Assembly (NCBI GenBank): GCA_017536625.1
Contig: JAFXGY010000023.1
Coordinates: forward strand, 1-33,654
Direction: 5' to 3'
Length of the DNA: 33,654 bases
DNA from: Oscillospiraceae bacterium
Lineage (GTDB): Bacteria; Bacillota; Clostridia; Oscillospirales; Ruminococcaceae
In this document: piece by piece, positions 15,007 to 23,545 of the stretch
Position numbering within the stretch: position 1 is the first letter of the stretch
Layout of the letters: the number at the start of each line of letters is the position of its first letter
Program-made: the position numbers and the translations under genes
Notes under the pieces: model-generated
What the model was told of the DNA's origin: nothing
Databases searched by the model: none
What the model saw: only the letters and a program-made list of their open reading frames with translations

Positions 15007-15870
15007 ATGGAAAAAAGGCCCGCAAGAGTTGCGGCAATACAGGATCTTTCCGGCTTCGGAAGATGTTCGATTTCGGTAATACTTCCGGTGCTTTCCGCCA
15101 TGGGGGTGCAAGTTTGTCCGGTTCTTACCGCTGTGCTTTCGACCCATACCGGAGGCTTCGGAGAAGTTGTTTTCCGTGATCTTACGGATTATATAAAACC
15201 AGCGCTGGAACATTATAAAAGCCTTGATATAGATTTCGAGGCGGTATATTCCGGATTCCTCGGAAGTGAGGAACAGGTGGATTCCTGCATCGAATTTTTC
15301 AAAAGCTATCCCAAAAGCCTTAAAATCGTCGATCCGGTAATGGGCGATAACGGAAAAGCATATAAAACCTGTACGAAGGAACTTCGCCTTCGGATGAAGG
15401 AACTTGTCGCCGTGGCGGATGTTATAACCCCGAACCTTACGGAAGCGGCAATGCTCCTCGGGGAAAATTATCATCAGGAACCCATGACTGTAAATGAAGC
15501 CAGAAGTCTTCTTTTAAGGCTCCATGGTCTTGGCCCGAAAAATATAGTAGTTACCGGGGTCGAACTTGCGACGGGAATTCTCGCGAATATCGGGTATGAC
15601 GGCGAACACGGTTCTTTCTGGTATTCGCCCTGCGAATATATTCCGGTGCATTATCCCGGCTGCGGAGATATTTTTGCTTCGGTGCTCATCGGCGCAATGC
15701 TTGGCGGAGCAAGCCTTCCCATCGCTATCGGAAAAGCAACGGATTTTGCCGAAACCTGCGTTAAAACCACCTTCAGCTACGGAAGCGACACCCGCCACGG
15801 AGTTATGTTTGAATCCGTGCTCGGAAATCTCATCAGGGGAGAAAACACCGGAAGCTATAAAACCCTCTGA
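15007..15870 (+). CDS. Pyridoxamine/pyridoxal kinase (PdxY/PdxK type)
   Basis: A 287-residue ribokinase-fold enzyme that phosphorylates pyridoxal, pyridoxine or pyridoxamine in vitamin B6 salvage. Family marks include VAAIQDLSGFGRCS at the start, VYSGFLGSEEQV, IVDPVMGDNGKAY, the ADVITPNLTEAAMLLG segment, and the anion hole and catalytic Asp in YPGCGDIFASVLIGAML. ATG 15007 is used because AAGAGGTG precedes it by six bases and homology begins there; the frame is open back to 14869 but that stretch (Gly/Ala/Lys-rich) has no site. A small GCCGC/GCGGC hairpin lies about 25 bases before the start. Confidence 0.92.
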   Translation: MEKRPARVAAIQDLSGFGRCSISVILPVLSAMGVQVCPVLTAVLSTHTGGFGEVVFRDLTDYIKPALEHYKSLDIDFEAVYSGFLGSEEQVDSCIEFFKSYPKSLKIVDPVMGDNGKAYKTCTKELRLRMKELVAVADVITPNLTEAAMLLGENYHQEPMTVNEARSLLLRLHGLGPKNIVVTGVELATGILANIGYDGEHGSFWYSPCEYIPVHYPGCGDIFASVLIGAMLGGASLPIAIGKATDFAETCVKTTFSYGSDTRHGVMFESVLGNLIRGENTGSYKTL

Positions 15871-15907
15871 TGCTCAAGCAGTTGCAACATATAAAAATGT
15901 ATAAAAT

Positions 15908-15954
15908 GCCGCCTTTTCGGGGAAAATATTCCGAAGAAAGGCGGCGTTTTTTTT
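15908..15954 (+). terminator. Terminator hairpin running into the gerA-like start codon
   Basis: GCCGCCTTT (15908-15916) pairs with AAAGGCGGC (15937-15945), and TCGG with CCGA inside it. Eight T residues (15947-15954) follow, and the next ATG is at 15955. The only Shine-Dalgarno-like sequence (AAAGGCGG) lies in the 3' arm. Confidence 0.8.
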
Positions 15955-17343
15955 ATGAAGATATCAACGGATATAGAAGTCAACAAACGGCATTTTGATG
16001 CGCTTTTTTGCACAAACAGAAATTTTGATCTGAAGAAAAGGGAAATTTCATTTGCGGGAAAATCCGCCGTGCTTTATATGATAGACGGTTTTCTCCGAAG
16101 CGACGTTCTCGAAAGGATCCTTGCGGAATTCACCTTTTTGAATAAGGGAGATGCGCAGGATGAGCAGGAATTTTTTCTTCATCATATACCGTTTGCAGGC
16201 GTGAGCACCGAATGTGACGATTCGGAAATAGCAACCGCCGTGCTCAGCGGAAGAACCGTGCTCATGGTGGATGGTTTTGCTTCGGCGTTCGTTTTCGAAC
16301 TTCGGAATTATCCCCAAAGGGATAATGCGGAACCTGACCGTGATAAAGTTATGCGCGGTTCAAGGGATGGTTTTACCGAAACCATGCTCTTCAATGCGGC
16401 GCTGATTCGCCGCCGCATAAGGGATTGCGATTTAAGCATTGAATATCAGTCTATCGGAAAAGTTTCAAAAACGGATATAGCCCTTTGCTATCTGAACGAT
16501 AAGGTGGATAAAACCATGCTTGAAGATGTGCGAAGCAAAATAAAAAATTCAAAAATCGAAGCCCTGACCATGAGCCAGGAGGATATGGCTAACGTCATAA
16601 ACGGAAAAAAACGCTGGAATCCGTTCCCGAAATATAAATTCACCGAAAGACCGGACGTCGCCGCGGCGCAGATCATGCAGGGTGATCTTATTGTTCTTGT
16701 GGATAACACCCCCACCGCAATGATAATGCCCTCGACGATTTTTGATATTGCGGAGGACGCAAACGATTATTATTTTCCGCCGCTTACCGGCGCATATCTT
16801 CGCATAACAAGAATCCTTACAATGGTCGTTACTCTTTTCCTGACTCCGGTCTGGCTTCTTGCTCTTCGATATCCGGAATTTGTTCCGGAGGTATTCAAAT
16901 TCGTGCTGGTGGAAGAAGAACAGAACATCCCGATAATCTGGCAGCTGCTGATACTGGAATTTGTCATCGACGGTCTGAAGCTTTCTTCCCTTAATACTCC
17001 CGGAATGCTTTCTTCCACATTTTCAATTATCGCGGGTATCATAGTCAGCGATTTTGCGGTAAAAAGCGGCTGGTTCGATGCGGAAACAATGCTTTATATG
17101 GCTTTTGTGGCCATGGCGAATTACAGCCAGCCCGGTTATGAGCTTGGATATGCCATAAAATTCATGCGCATGGCTCTTCTGATCGGAACAGCGCTTTTCG
17201 GAATCTGGGGATTCATCGGCGGAACAGCGCTCACACTTGCGCTGATTCTTTCAACAAAAATCCACGGAAAAGAAGGATATTTTTCTCCGGTTATTCCTTT
17301 TTCGCCGAAAGGTTTTGCAAAGCTTATCTTCCGGCTGAAATAA
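15955..17343 (+). CDS. GerA-family spore germination protein (SpoVAF-like)
   Basis: A 462-residue membrane protein of the GerA (Spore_GerA) family. The N-terminal soluble domain (about 1-280) carries the family segments IGKVSKTDIALCYLND, RWNPFPKYKFTERPDVAAAQIMQGDLIVLVDNTP and IFDIAEDANDYYFPP. Four or five membrane helices follow (TRILTMVVTLFLTPVWLLAL; later MALLIGTALFGIWGFIGGTALTL, given here in part). WNPFP and TERPD are shared with SpoVAF and GerAA proteins. No GerAB or GerAC gene and no spoVA gene is adjacent, so it is an orphan A subunit; this layout fits SpoVAF-like proteins better than a complete receptor. Its transcript would have to pass the hairpin at 15908. Confidence 0.9.
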   Translation: MKISTDIEVNKRHFDALFCTNRNFDLKKREISFAGKSAVLYMIDGFLRSDVLERILAEFTFLNKGDAQDEQEFFLHHIPFAGVSTECDDSEIATAVLSGRTVLMVDGFASAFVFELRNYPQRDNAEPDRDKVMRGSRDGFTETMLFNAALIRRRIRDCDLSIEYQSIGKVSKTDIALCYLNDKVDKTMLEDVRSKIKNSKIEALTMSQEDMANVINGKKRWNPFPKYKFTERPDVAAAQIMQGDLIVLVDNTPTAMIMPSTIFDIAEDANDYYFPPLTGAYLRITRILTMVVTLFLTPVWLLALRYPEFVPEVFKFVLVEEEQNIPIIWQLLILEFVIDGLKLSSLNTPGMLSSTFSIIAGIIVSDFAVKSGWFDAETMLYMAFVAMANYSQPGYELGYAIKFMRMALLIGTALFGIWGFIGGTALTLALILSTKIHGKEGYFSPVIPFSPKGFAKLIFRLK

Positions 17344-17503
17344 TCTTTTCCGGAATAATTTGTTATGAAATTATTAAAATAAACGAATTATATTGAAATA
17401 GGAAACAAAATAAGTTATTATTATTTTATTGTCGTGACAGAAAGTTCGCTTAAAAAACGACATCATATAGATAAAACAAAAAAATTAAGGACGGACAAAA
17501 AAT

Positions 17504-18904
17504 ATGGTATTTGCAAACTTATTTTTTCTCTATTTTTTTCTGCCGCTTAACCTGATTCTCTATTTTTCAACGAAGAACAGAAATTTCAGGAATGCGGTGC
17601 TTATTTTCTTTTCGCTGTTTTTCTATGCATGGGGGGAACCGGTCTGGATAACCCTTCTTATATTCAGCGCAACCATTGACTATATTCACGGCCGTATAAT
17701 CGAAAAGCATAAGAATGACATCGGCGCAAAGCTTGCGCTTATTTCCTCTCTTGTGCTTAATCTCGGTTTGCTCGGAATTTTCAAATACAGCGGATTTTTT
17801 GTGGAAAATATCAATGCCGTAACGGGTCTTGCGCTTCCGGTTCCGGATTTTGCTCTGCCCATAGGCATCAGCTTTTATACTTTCCAGACCCTCAGCTATA
17901 CCATTGATGTTTACCGCGGAAACGTTGAAGCTCAGCATGATTATATGAAATATTTCATGTATGTTTCCCTTTATGCCCAGCTTGTTGCGGGTCCCATCGT
18001 AAGATATGTGGATGTCGCCATCGAAGTTAATAACCGTCAGGAAACTCTCGATGATATCTGGGCCGGAACAGCAAGATTCCTTGTGGGCCTTACCAAAAAA
18101 GTATTCATCGCGAACGTTGCGGGAAAATTTGCAGAAACCTATCTCACCGGTGATCTCACAAATCAGAGCACGGCGGCGGTGTGGTTCGGTGTGCTTATGT
18201 TCTCCATTCAGATTTATTACGATTTTTCCGGTTATTCCGATATGGCAATAGGCCTTGGCAGAATTTTCGGTTTCCATTTCCTCGAAAACTTCAATTATCC
18301 CTATATTTCCCGTTCTGCAACGGAATTCTGGCGCAGATGGCATATGTCCCTCGGCGGATTCTTCCGTGACTATGTCTATATTCCCCTTGGCGGCAACAGA
18401 AAACACCAGATTCTCAATCTCTTCATCGTCTGGTTCCTTACCGGTTTCTGGCATGGCGCAAGCTGGAACTTCATTTTCTGGGGACTCTGGTTCGGCGTTC
18501 TTATCATCATCGAAAAACTCTTCCTCCTCAAATGGCTCAAAAAAGCTCCGGTCATTTCCAATATATACTGTCTTCTTGCGGCGGTGCTCGGATGGGTAAT
18601 GTTCTATTTCGAGGATATGGGAAGAATGCTTGATTGCTTTGCGGTTATGTTCGGCGCAAAAGGCACCGGATTCTGGGATGTTTCCCTCGAAATCACCTTG
18701 CTCAATAACATCTTCTGGATCATTCTTGCGGTTTTGTTCTGCATGCCAATCGTTCCGACGGTCAAAAAATTCATCGAAGACCGTCCGAAGCTCCGGATGC
18801 CCGCAAAAATCATGCAGATTCCCGCAAACGCGGTTATGCTCATCGTCAATACCTCTCTTCTTGTCGGTATGAGCTATAACCCGTTCCTCTATTATAAATT
18901 CTGA
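17504..18904 (+). CDS. MBOAT-family membrane O-acyltransferase (AlgI/DltB-like)
   Basis: A 466-residue, multi-helix acyltransferase. It matches AlgI-type proteins that move acetyl groups across the membrane for polysaccharide O-acetylation. Visible motifs are PIGISFYTFQTLSYTIDVY, the YDFSGYSDMAIGLGRIFGF segment, SATEFWRRWHMSLGGFFRDY-type core (WRRWHMSL) with YIPLGGNR, and the catalytic His in FLTGFWHGASWNFIFWG. At least ten membrane helices can be drawn. ATG 17504 has a weakly placed AAGGA site 12 bases upstream. The next gene begins 18 bases after it and encodes the usual DHHW partner, so the pair probably modifies a cell-surface polymer whose identity is not shown here. Confidence 0.93.
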   Translation: MVFANLFFLYFFLPLNLILYFSTKNRNFRNAVLIFFSLFFYAWGEPVWITLLIFSATIDYIHGRIIEKHKNDIGAKLALISSLVLNLGLLGIFKYSGFFVENINAVTGLALPVPDFALPIGISFYTFQTLSYTIDVYRGNVEAQHDYMKYFMYVSLYAQLVAGPIVRYVDVAIEVNNRQETLDDIWAGTARFLVGLTKKVFIANVAGKFAETYLTGDLTNQSTAAVWFGVLMFSIQIYYDFSGYSDMAIGLGRIFGFHFLENFNYPYISRSATEFWRRWHMSLGGFFRDYVYIPLGGNRKHQILNLFIVWFLTGFWHGASWNFIFWGLWFGVLIIIEKLFLLKWLKKAPVISNIYCLLAAVLGWVMFYFEDMGRMLDCFAVMFGAKGTGFWDVSLEITLLNNIFWIILAVLFCMPIVPTVKKFIEDRPKLRMPAKIMQIPANAVMLIVNTSLLVGMSYNPFLYYKF

Positions 18905-18921
18905 GAAAGGAGGCGGCTTTG

Positions 18922-20385
18922 ATGAAAATTGATAAATCCGCTTACGGCGAAGATTATAACAAAGAACGCAACGACAAAATCGTAAAGATCGCAAGCATAG
19001 CCGTCTGCCTTGTGATAATTTTTACCATCGGAATTCTTGCCTGGGCTTTGCCGCAGCCGACTTATTCCGAATATGAAAAACGCGACCTTAACCAAATGCC
19101 CGAATTCAGCATGGAATCCCTTATGAAAGGTGAATATACCCTTGGGGTCGAACTTGCCTATGCGGATACTTTCGCGTTCCGCGAATCTTTCGTAAGGCTT
19201 CAGGCAATGCTTGAAGAGGCAAGGGGAGTGCGCATCGAAGGTGCGGCGATTTATGGCCCCGTTCCGGGAAATCAGAATGAAGATGAAGTAATTCCTCCGG
19301 CTTCTTCCGAAACTTCCACCGATAATGAAAGCCAGCAGAGCAGCGAAAGCTCTTCTTCCGAAGATATTAGCCAAAGCGAAAACAGCCAGACTTCTTCCGA
19401 AGTTTCCTCCGAACCTTCTTCCTCCGAAAGCAGTTCTTCCGAACCTGTTGATGACGGTGCCCAGGGAGAAACCGTCGCAGGTATTTTCGTTTATAAAGGC
19501 ATAGGCTTCGAACTTTTCGGCGGAAGCAAAAAAGCGGCTGATTATTATGCATCCGTAATCAATAAATACGGCGATGCCTTCGGCAGCAATGTAAGAGTTT
19601 ATAACATGATTATTCCGAAGCACGCGGAATTCTATCCTTTCCCGAGGAAATATCAGAATCTTTCCAATTCCGAAAAGGACAGCATCGATTATATCTATTC
19701 CATGATAGATTCCGACGTAACAAAGGTCGATGCTTACAGCGTGCTCGAAGCGCATTCTGACGAATATATCTATTTCAATACCGACCACCATTGGACAGGA
19801 CTCGGCGCATATTATGCCTATACCGCATTCATGCAGGCTGCGGGACTCAATTCTTATGATTATGAAAGCTATACCAAGCACATAATCGAACCTTTCCGCG
19901 GAACCCTTTATGCAGGCACCAATGACCAGAGTATGTATGATAACCCCGACTATGTTGAATGGTGCGATTTCCCCGTTGCAAACAGCACCTATCAGTATAA
20001 AAAAGGCGATCTTGCAAATTATTTTGCTTCTTCCGTAATGCACGGATATGCGAAGGGCGCAAACTCCTATGGCGTATTCCTCGGCGGCGACTTCCCGCTG
20101 ACTATAATTAAAACAAATGTAAATAACGGAAGAAAACTTGTTATCATCAAGGAATCTTACGGCAACGCACCGGCAACTTATATAGCTTCCGGATTTGAGG
20201 AAACTTATGTTGTTGATGAGCGTTATTATGACGGAAACCTCGTCGAACTTGTGAACAGCCGCGGAATCACCGACGTTCTTGTTATCAATAACTGTGCTGC
20301 CGCAAACACCAACTTCCATATTGCGAACATCGAAAGCCTTCTTACCCAAAGCTATTCCGGCGCAATAGCATATCCGGAGGGTTAA
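18922..20385 (+). CDS. DHHW-family (AlgJ/AlgX-like) exported protein
   Basis: A 487-residue type II membrane protein with one N-terminal helix (ASIAVCLVIIFTIGILAWAL) and an extracytoplasmic SGNH-like domain. The defining DHHW motif lies in YFNTDHHWTGLGAYYAY, and the late KESYGNAPATYI block supplies the Ser-containing nucleophile region. Between about residues 113 and 175 a Ser/Glu-rich low-complexity linker interrupts the domain after IYGPVPG. Such proteins accept acetyl groups from an MBOAT partner and place them on an extracellular glycan. AAAGGAGG (18906-18913) serves ATG 18922; a TTG at 18919 is possible but less likely. It is in one operon with the MBOAT gene and is almost joined to rlmD. 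Confidence 0.88.
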   Translation: MKIDKSAYGEDYNKERNDKIVKIASIAVCLVIIFTIGILAWALPQPTYSEYEKRDLNQMPEFSMESLMKGEYTLGVELAYADTFAFRESFVRLQAMLEEARGVRIEGAAIYGPVPGNQNEDEVIPPASSETSTDNESQQSSESSSSEDISQSENSQTSSEVSSEPSSSESSSSEPVDDGAQGETVAGIFVYKGIGFELFGGSKKAADYYASVINKYGDAFGSNVRVYNMIIPKHAEFYPFPRKYQNLSNSEKDSIDYIYSMIDSDVTKVDAYSVLEAHSDEYIYFNTDHHWTGLGAYYAYTAFMQAAGLNSYDYESYTKHIIEPFRGTLYAGTNDQSMYDNPDYVEWCDFPVANSTYQYKKGDLANYFASSVMHGYAKGANSYGVFLGGDFPLTIIKTNVNNGRKLVIIKESYGNAPATYIASGFEETYVVDERYYDGNLVELVNSRGITDVLVINNCAAANTNFHIANIESLLTQSYSGAIAYPEG

Positions 20386-20386
20386 A

Positions 20387-21763
20387 ATGGAAAAGAAACT
20401 TTTGATAAAAGAAAAAAGTTTTATCGAAACCGAAATAACCGCTGTCACCAATGAGGGCAGCGGTATTTCGCGTTATGAGGGAATGGTAGTTTTCACTCCG
20501 TTTACCGCCCCCGGAGATAAAGCAAGGGTAAAAATCGCCAAAGTGGGCAAAAACTGTATCTATGGCGAACTGGATTCTGTGCTTGTTCCTTCAGATGAAA
20601 GAACCGAGCCGGAATGCGATGTTTTCGGCGAATGCGGCGGGTGCTCGCTCCGCCATATAAAATATGAAGCGGAACTTCGCGAAAAGACAAATTGGGTCAG
20701 GGACCACGTTCAGCGCATCGGCGGATTTGATATTGAACCTCTGCCTGCCATAGGTTCGCCGAAAACCGAAGAATACCGCAACAAAGCCATTTATCAGGTG
20801 GGCAAAGGCGCAAAAGGCGAACCGGTTTTCGGCTTTTACCGCAAAAAAAGCCACGAAGTTATGGATTGCAGAAATTGCCGCCTTCAGCCGAAGGAATTTT
20901 CAGATATCCTTGAAGCCGTCGGATTTTTTGTTAAGCAAAACAGAATTTCCATATATGATGAACGCAGCCACAGCGGGCTTTTGCGCGCAGTTTATATCAG
21001 GAAGGCAGAAGCCACCGGCGAAACCGGAATCTGCCTTGTGCTCAACGGAGATAAACTTCCCGGCGAAAAACTTCTTGTTTCTCTTTTGAGCACGCAGTTT
21101 AAAAACATTGTGAGCATCGTGCTCAACACCAACAAAGAACGCACCAATGTGGTGCTCGGCAAAAAATCAAGGACGATTTTCGGCAAGGACGGCATAACGG
21201 ATGTTCTTTGCGGGGTAACGGTGGATATTTCTCCCGCGGCTTTTTATCAGGTAAACCGCTCCGGTGCGGAAATCCTTTATAAAACCGCCGCTGAATTTGC
21301 AAATCTTTCCGGTGGAGAGCTTCTTCTCGACCTTTATTGCGGCGCCGGAACCATCGGGCTTTCCATGGCGGAAAAAGCAGGAAAGCTCATCGGGGTGGAA
21401 ATTGTTCCCGAAGCTATCGAAAACGCGAAGATAAACGCGGAGCGAATGGGTGTTAAAAACGCGGAATTTATCTGCGGAGATGCGGGTTCTGCCGCTTCGG
21501 AACTCGAAAAACGCGGCACCGCACCGGATGTTATAATCCTCGACCCTCCGCGCAAAGGCTGCAGCGAAGATACTCTTGAAGCTGTTGCGAAGATGGCGCC
21601 GAAGCGGGTTGTTTATGTTTCCTGCAACACTGCCACCATGGCAAGAGATTTTAAAATTATGCAGAGCTTTGGCTATGAACCTGTGAAGGTTCAGCCGGTG
21701 GATATGTTCCCAAAGACCGCACATGTTGAAGGCGTGGGTCTGATGATAAAAAATTTTGACTGA
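20387..21763 (+). CDS. rlmD: 23S rRNA (uracil-5-)-methyltransferase, RlmD/RumA type
   Basis: A 458-residue SAM-dependent enzyme that makes 5-methyluridine in 23S rRNA (U1939 in E. coli for RlmD). A TRAM domain occupies about residues 5-62. An iron-sulfur motif follows (CDVFGECGGC, with a later Cys in DCRNC). The methyltransferase domain has LLDLYCGAGTIGLSMA (SAM loop), DPPRKG and the catalytic Cys in VYVSCNTATMARD; the usual Pro after SCN is Thr here. The start follows GGAGG and sits two bases after the previous stop. Clostridia often carry several paralogues of this enzyme, so the exact target uridine is uncertain. Confidence 0.9.
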   Translation: MEKKLLIKEKSFIETEITAVTNEGSGISRYEGMVVFTPFTAPGDKARVKIAKVGKNCIYGELDSVLVPSDERTEPECDVFGECGGCSLRHIKYEAELREKTNWVRDHVQRIGGFDIEPLPAIGSPKTEEYRNKAIYQVGKGAKGEPVFGFYRKKSHEVMDCRNCRLQPKEFSDILEAVGFFVKQNRISIYDERSHSGLLRAVYIRKAEATGETGICLVLNGDKLPGEKLLVSLLSTQFKNIVSIVLNTNKERTNVVLGKKSRTIFGKDGITDVLCGVTVDISPAAFYQVNRSGAEILYKTAAEFANLSGGELLLDLYCGAGTIGLSMAEKAGKLIGVEIVPEAIENAKINAERMGVKNAEFICGDAGSAASELEKRGTAPDVIILDPPRKGCSEDTLEAVAKMAPKRVVYVSCNTATMARDFKIMQSFGYEPVKVQPVDMFPKTAHVEGVGLMIKNFD

Positions 21764-21777
21764 CAGAGGTGTTAATA

Positions 21778-22803
21778 ATGAGCAGAACGAGAAAATTTGC
21801 AGGTATATGGAAAAAATTGATAATATTTGCCGCAATGGTGCTTGTTTTGCTGTCCGGATGTGCTGCGGAACTTGATAAAGAACAGCTTGAAGATTTTATA
21901 ATTAACTTTGCTGATCCGAATGAAATAAAAGCCGAACTTTCCGATGGAGAAATTATCGAAAATATTTCTAAAAGTACGGTAAAAATTAAAAATCTTGAAG
22001 AGGCTTTGGAAGACGGAGAGTTCAGTGGAATCGGAATAATTATAAGCGAAAACGGTTACATAATCGCAAATGCAAAAATTCTTGGAAAAGATAACGAAGT
22101 TATAGCCCCCGATGGAAATGTATATAGCGCGGAACTTAAGAAAACTTTTGCCGAGGATAGGCTTGCTTTAATAAAAATAGAAGCGGAAGGTCTTCTTCCG
22201 GTCAAAATTGCGGATACCGCAAATATTGAAAAAGGCGAAACTGTTGTTATGCTGAAAAATTTTGTGCAGAGTTTTTCTTCCGTAACGGTAATCCGCGGCA
22301 CAGTTTCTGCCGATGTCGGAGAGGAAAATATACAGACCGATATTGAAGAAAGCGCGGATGACGCAAACAGCCTTCTTTTGAATTCCTATGGACAAGTTAT
22401 CGGGATGAGCGGTTACGTAAATCCGGAAACGGGTACGGAATTTTCTAATGCTAATGAAGTGGTTGATGATTTGATAGTTAAGGGTTATAAAGTGCTTGAA
22501 AAACTTGGCATAGTAGGCAGACCGGTTTCAGAGATCGAAGCAAAAACTCATTCCGTACCACAGGGAATTCTCATAACGGAAATAAGCAAGGAGTCTGATT
22601 TATCTGCAAACGGTGGTCAGGTAGGAGATATTATTGAGAAAATAAATGGGGTGGAAATTCGGTCATTTATTGACGCATATTTTGTTCTTGAAAAGTATGC
22701 CCCCGGCGATGTAGTCAAGCTTAGCCTTCACCGTCAAGACCCAAACCGTGCAAGCGGATACCGCTTTGAAGTTGACGTAACTGTTCAAGACGTAACTGTT
22801 TAA
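21778..22803 (+). CDS. HtrA-like lipoprotein with PDZ domain, catalytic triad lost
   Basis: A 341-residue lipoprotein (lipobox LLSGC, Cys28) with a trypsin-like HtrA domain (about 60-235) and a PDZ domain (about 245-335; GQVGDIIEKINGVEI). The fold is clear from GIGIIISENGYIIANA, RLALIKIEAEGLLPVKIAD, IQTDIEES and LLLNSYGQVIGMSG. By alignment with HtrA the catalytic His becomes Lys100, the Asp becomes Arg128 (Asp127 is next to it), and the Ser of GNSGG becomes Ala196 in SADDANSLLLN. It is therefore very probably not a protease but a binding or scaffold protein at the membrane surface. ATG 21778 is 14 bases after rlmD with GAGGTG before it. Its codons are more AT-rich than those of rlmD. Confidence 0.85.
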   Translation: MSRTRKFAGIWKKLIIFAAMVLVLLSGCAAELDKEQLEDFIINFADPNEIKAELSDGEIIENISKSTVKIKNLEEALEDGEFSGIGIIISENGYIIANAKILGKDNEVIAPDGNVYSAELKKTFAEDRLALIKIEAEGLLPVKIADTANIEKGETVVMLKNFVQSFSSVTVIRGTVSADVGEENIQTDIEESADDANSLLLNSYGQVIGMSGYVNPETGTEFSNANEVVDDLIVKGYKVLEKLGIVGRPVSEIEAKTHSVPQGILITEISKESDLSANGGQVGDIIEKINGVEIRSFIDAYFVLEKYAPGDVVKLSLHRQDPNRASGYRFEVDVTVQDVTV

Positions 22804-22828
22804 TGAAAGGAATTAAATAAGTGACCCC

Positions 22829-23527
22829 ATGAACGAAGAATGCCTTATCTGCAAAGCACCGCTTACATATTTTGAAAAAGATGAACCCATGGAGTGCGTC
22901 CTTTGCCATAAAAAAGAAATGAGCAAAACCCGCTGTGAAAAGGGGCATTACGTTTGCGATGAATGCCATACCAAAGGGATGGATACCGTTCTCGCTTTCT
23001 GCCTTGCGGAAAAATCGAAAAATCCCGTGGAAATCATCGAAAAAATGATGCACATGCCTTTTTGCCATATGCATGGACCGGAACACCACGTTATGGTGGG
23101 TTCTGCGCTTCTGACGGCATATAAAAATGCCGGCGGAGAAATTGATTTGCCCGAAGCACTTCTTGAAATGCAAAGCAGGGGAAAGAAAGTTCCCGGGGGT
23201 GCCTGCGGATTCTGGGGGGCATGCGGCGCCGCCATCAGCAGCGGAATGTTCGTTTCCATAATCTCAAAATCAAATCCTTTGGCAAACGAGGCATGGGGCT
23301 TTTCCAACCTTATGACATCCGCTTCACTTGCCGCAATCGGCAAAATCGGCGGTCCCCGCTGCTGCAAGCGTGATTCCTTCCTCGCAATAAAATCCGCGGT
23401 GGATTTTGCGGCGGAAAACTTCGGAATAAAGATGGAATATCAAAAACCTGTCTGCGAATTTTATGAAAAAAACAATCAATGTATAAAAGAACGCTGTCCG
23501 TTCAATCCTTGTAATAATAAAGTTTGA
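22829..23527 (+). CDS. DUF5714 Cys-rich protein
   Basis: A 232-residue protein that matches the DUF5714 family. It opens with a zinc-ribbon-like region (CLICKAP, ECVLCHKKEM, RCEKGHYVCDECH), has MPFCHMHGPEHHVMVG in the middle, then a Gly-rich PGGACGFWGACGAAISSG core, GGPRCCKRDSFLA, and a last Cys cluster, CIKERCPF. The many conserved Cys and His residues suggest metal or iron-sulfur binding; the activity is unknown. The ATG at 22829 has no normally spaced ribosome site: AAAGG lies 18 bases away. A three-codon frame, GTG ACC CCA TGA, overlaps the start (see findings). Confidence 0.85.
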   Translation: MNEECLICKAPLTYFEKDEPMECVLCHKKEMSKTRCEKGHYVCDECHTKGMDTVLAFCLAEKSKNPVEIIEKMMHMPFCHMHGPEHHVMVGSALLTAYKNAGGEIDLPEALLEMQSRGKKVPGGACGFWGACGAAISSGMFVSIISKSNPLANEAWGFSNLMTSASLAAIGKIGGPRCCKRDSFLAIKSAVDFAAENFGIKMEYQKPVCEFYEKNNQCIKERCPFNPCNNKV

Positions 23528-23545
23528 TTGAAAAGAGGAATATAT

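Noticed and set aside
15879-15910. TTGCAACATA near the end of pdxK as a fourth copy of the bipartite motif
   Set aside because: Only the first block partly matches (TGCAACA) and the second block is absent at the required spacing.
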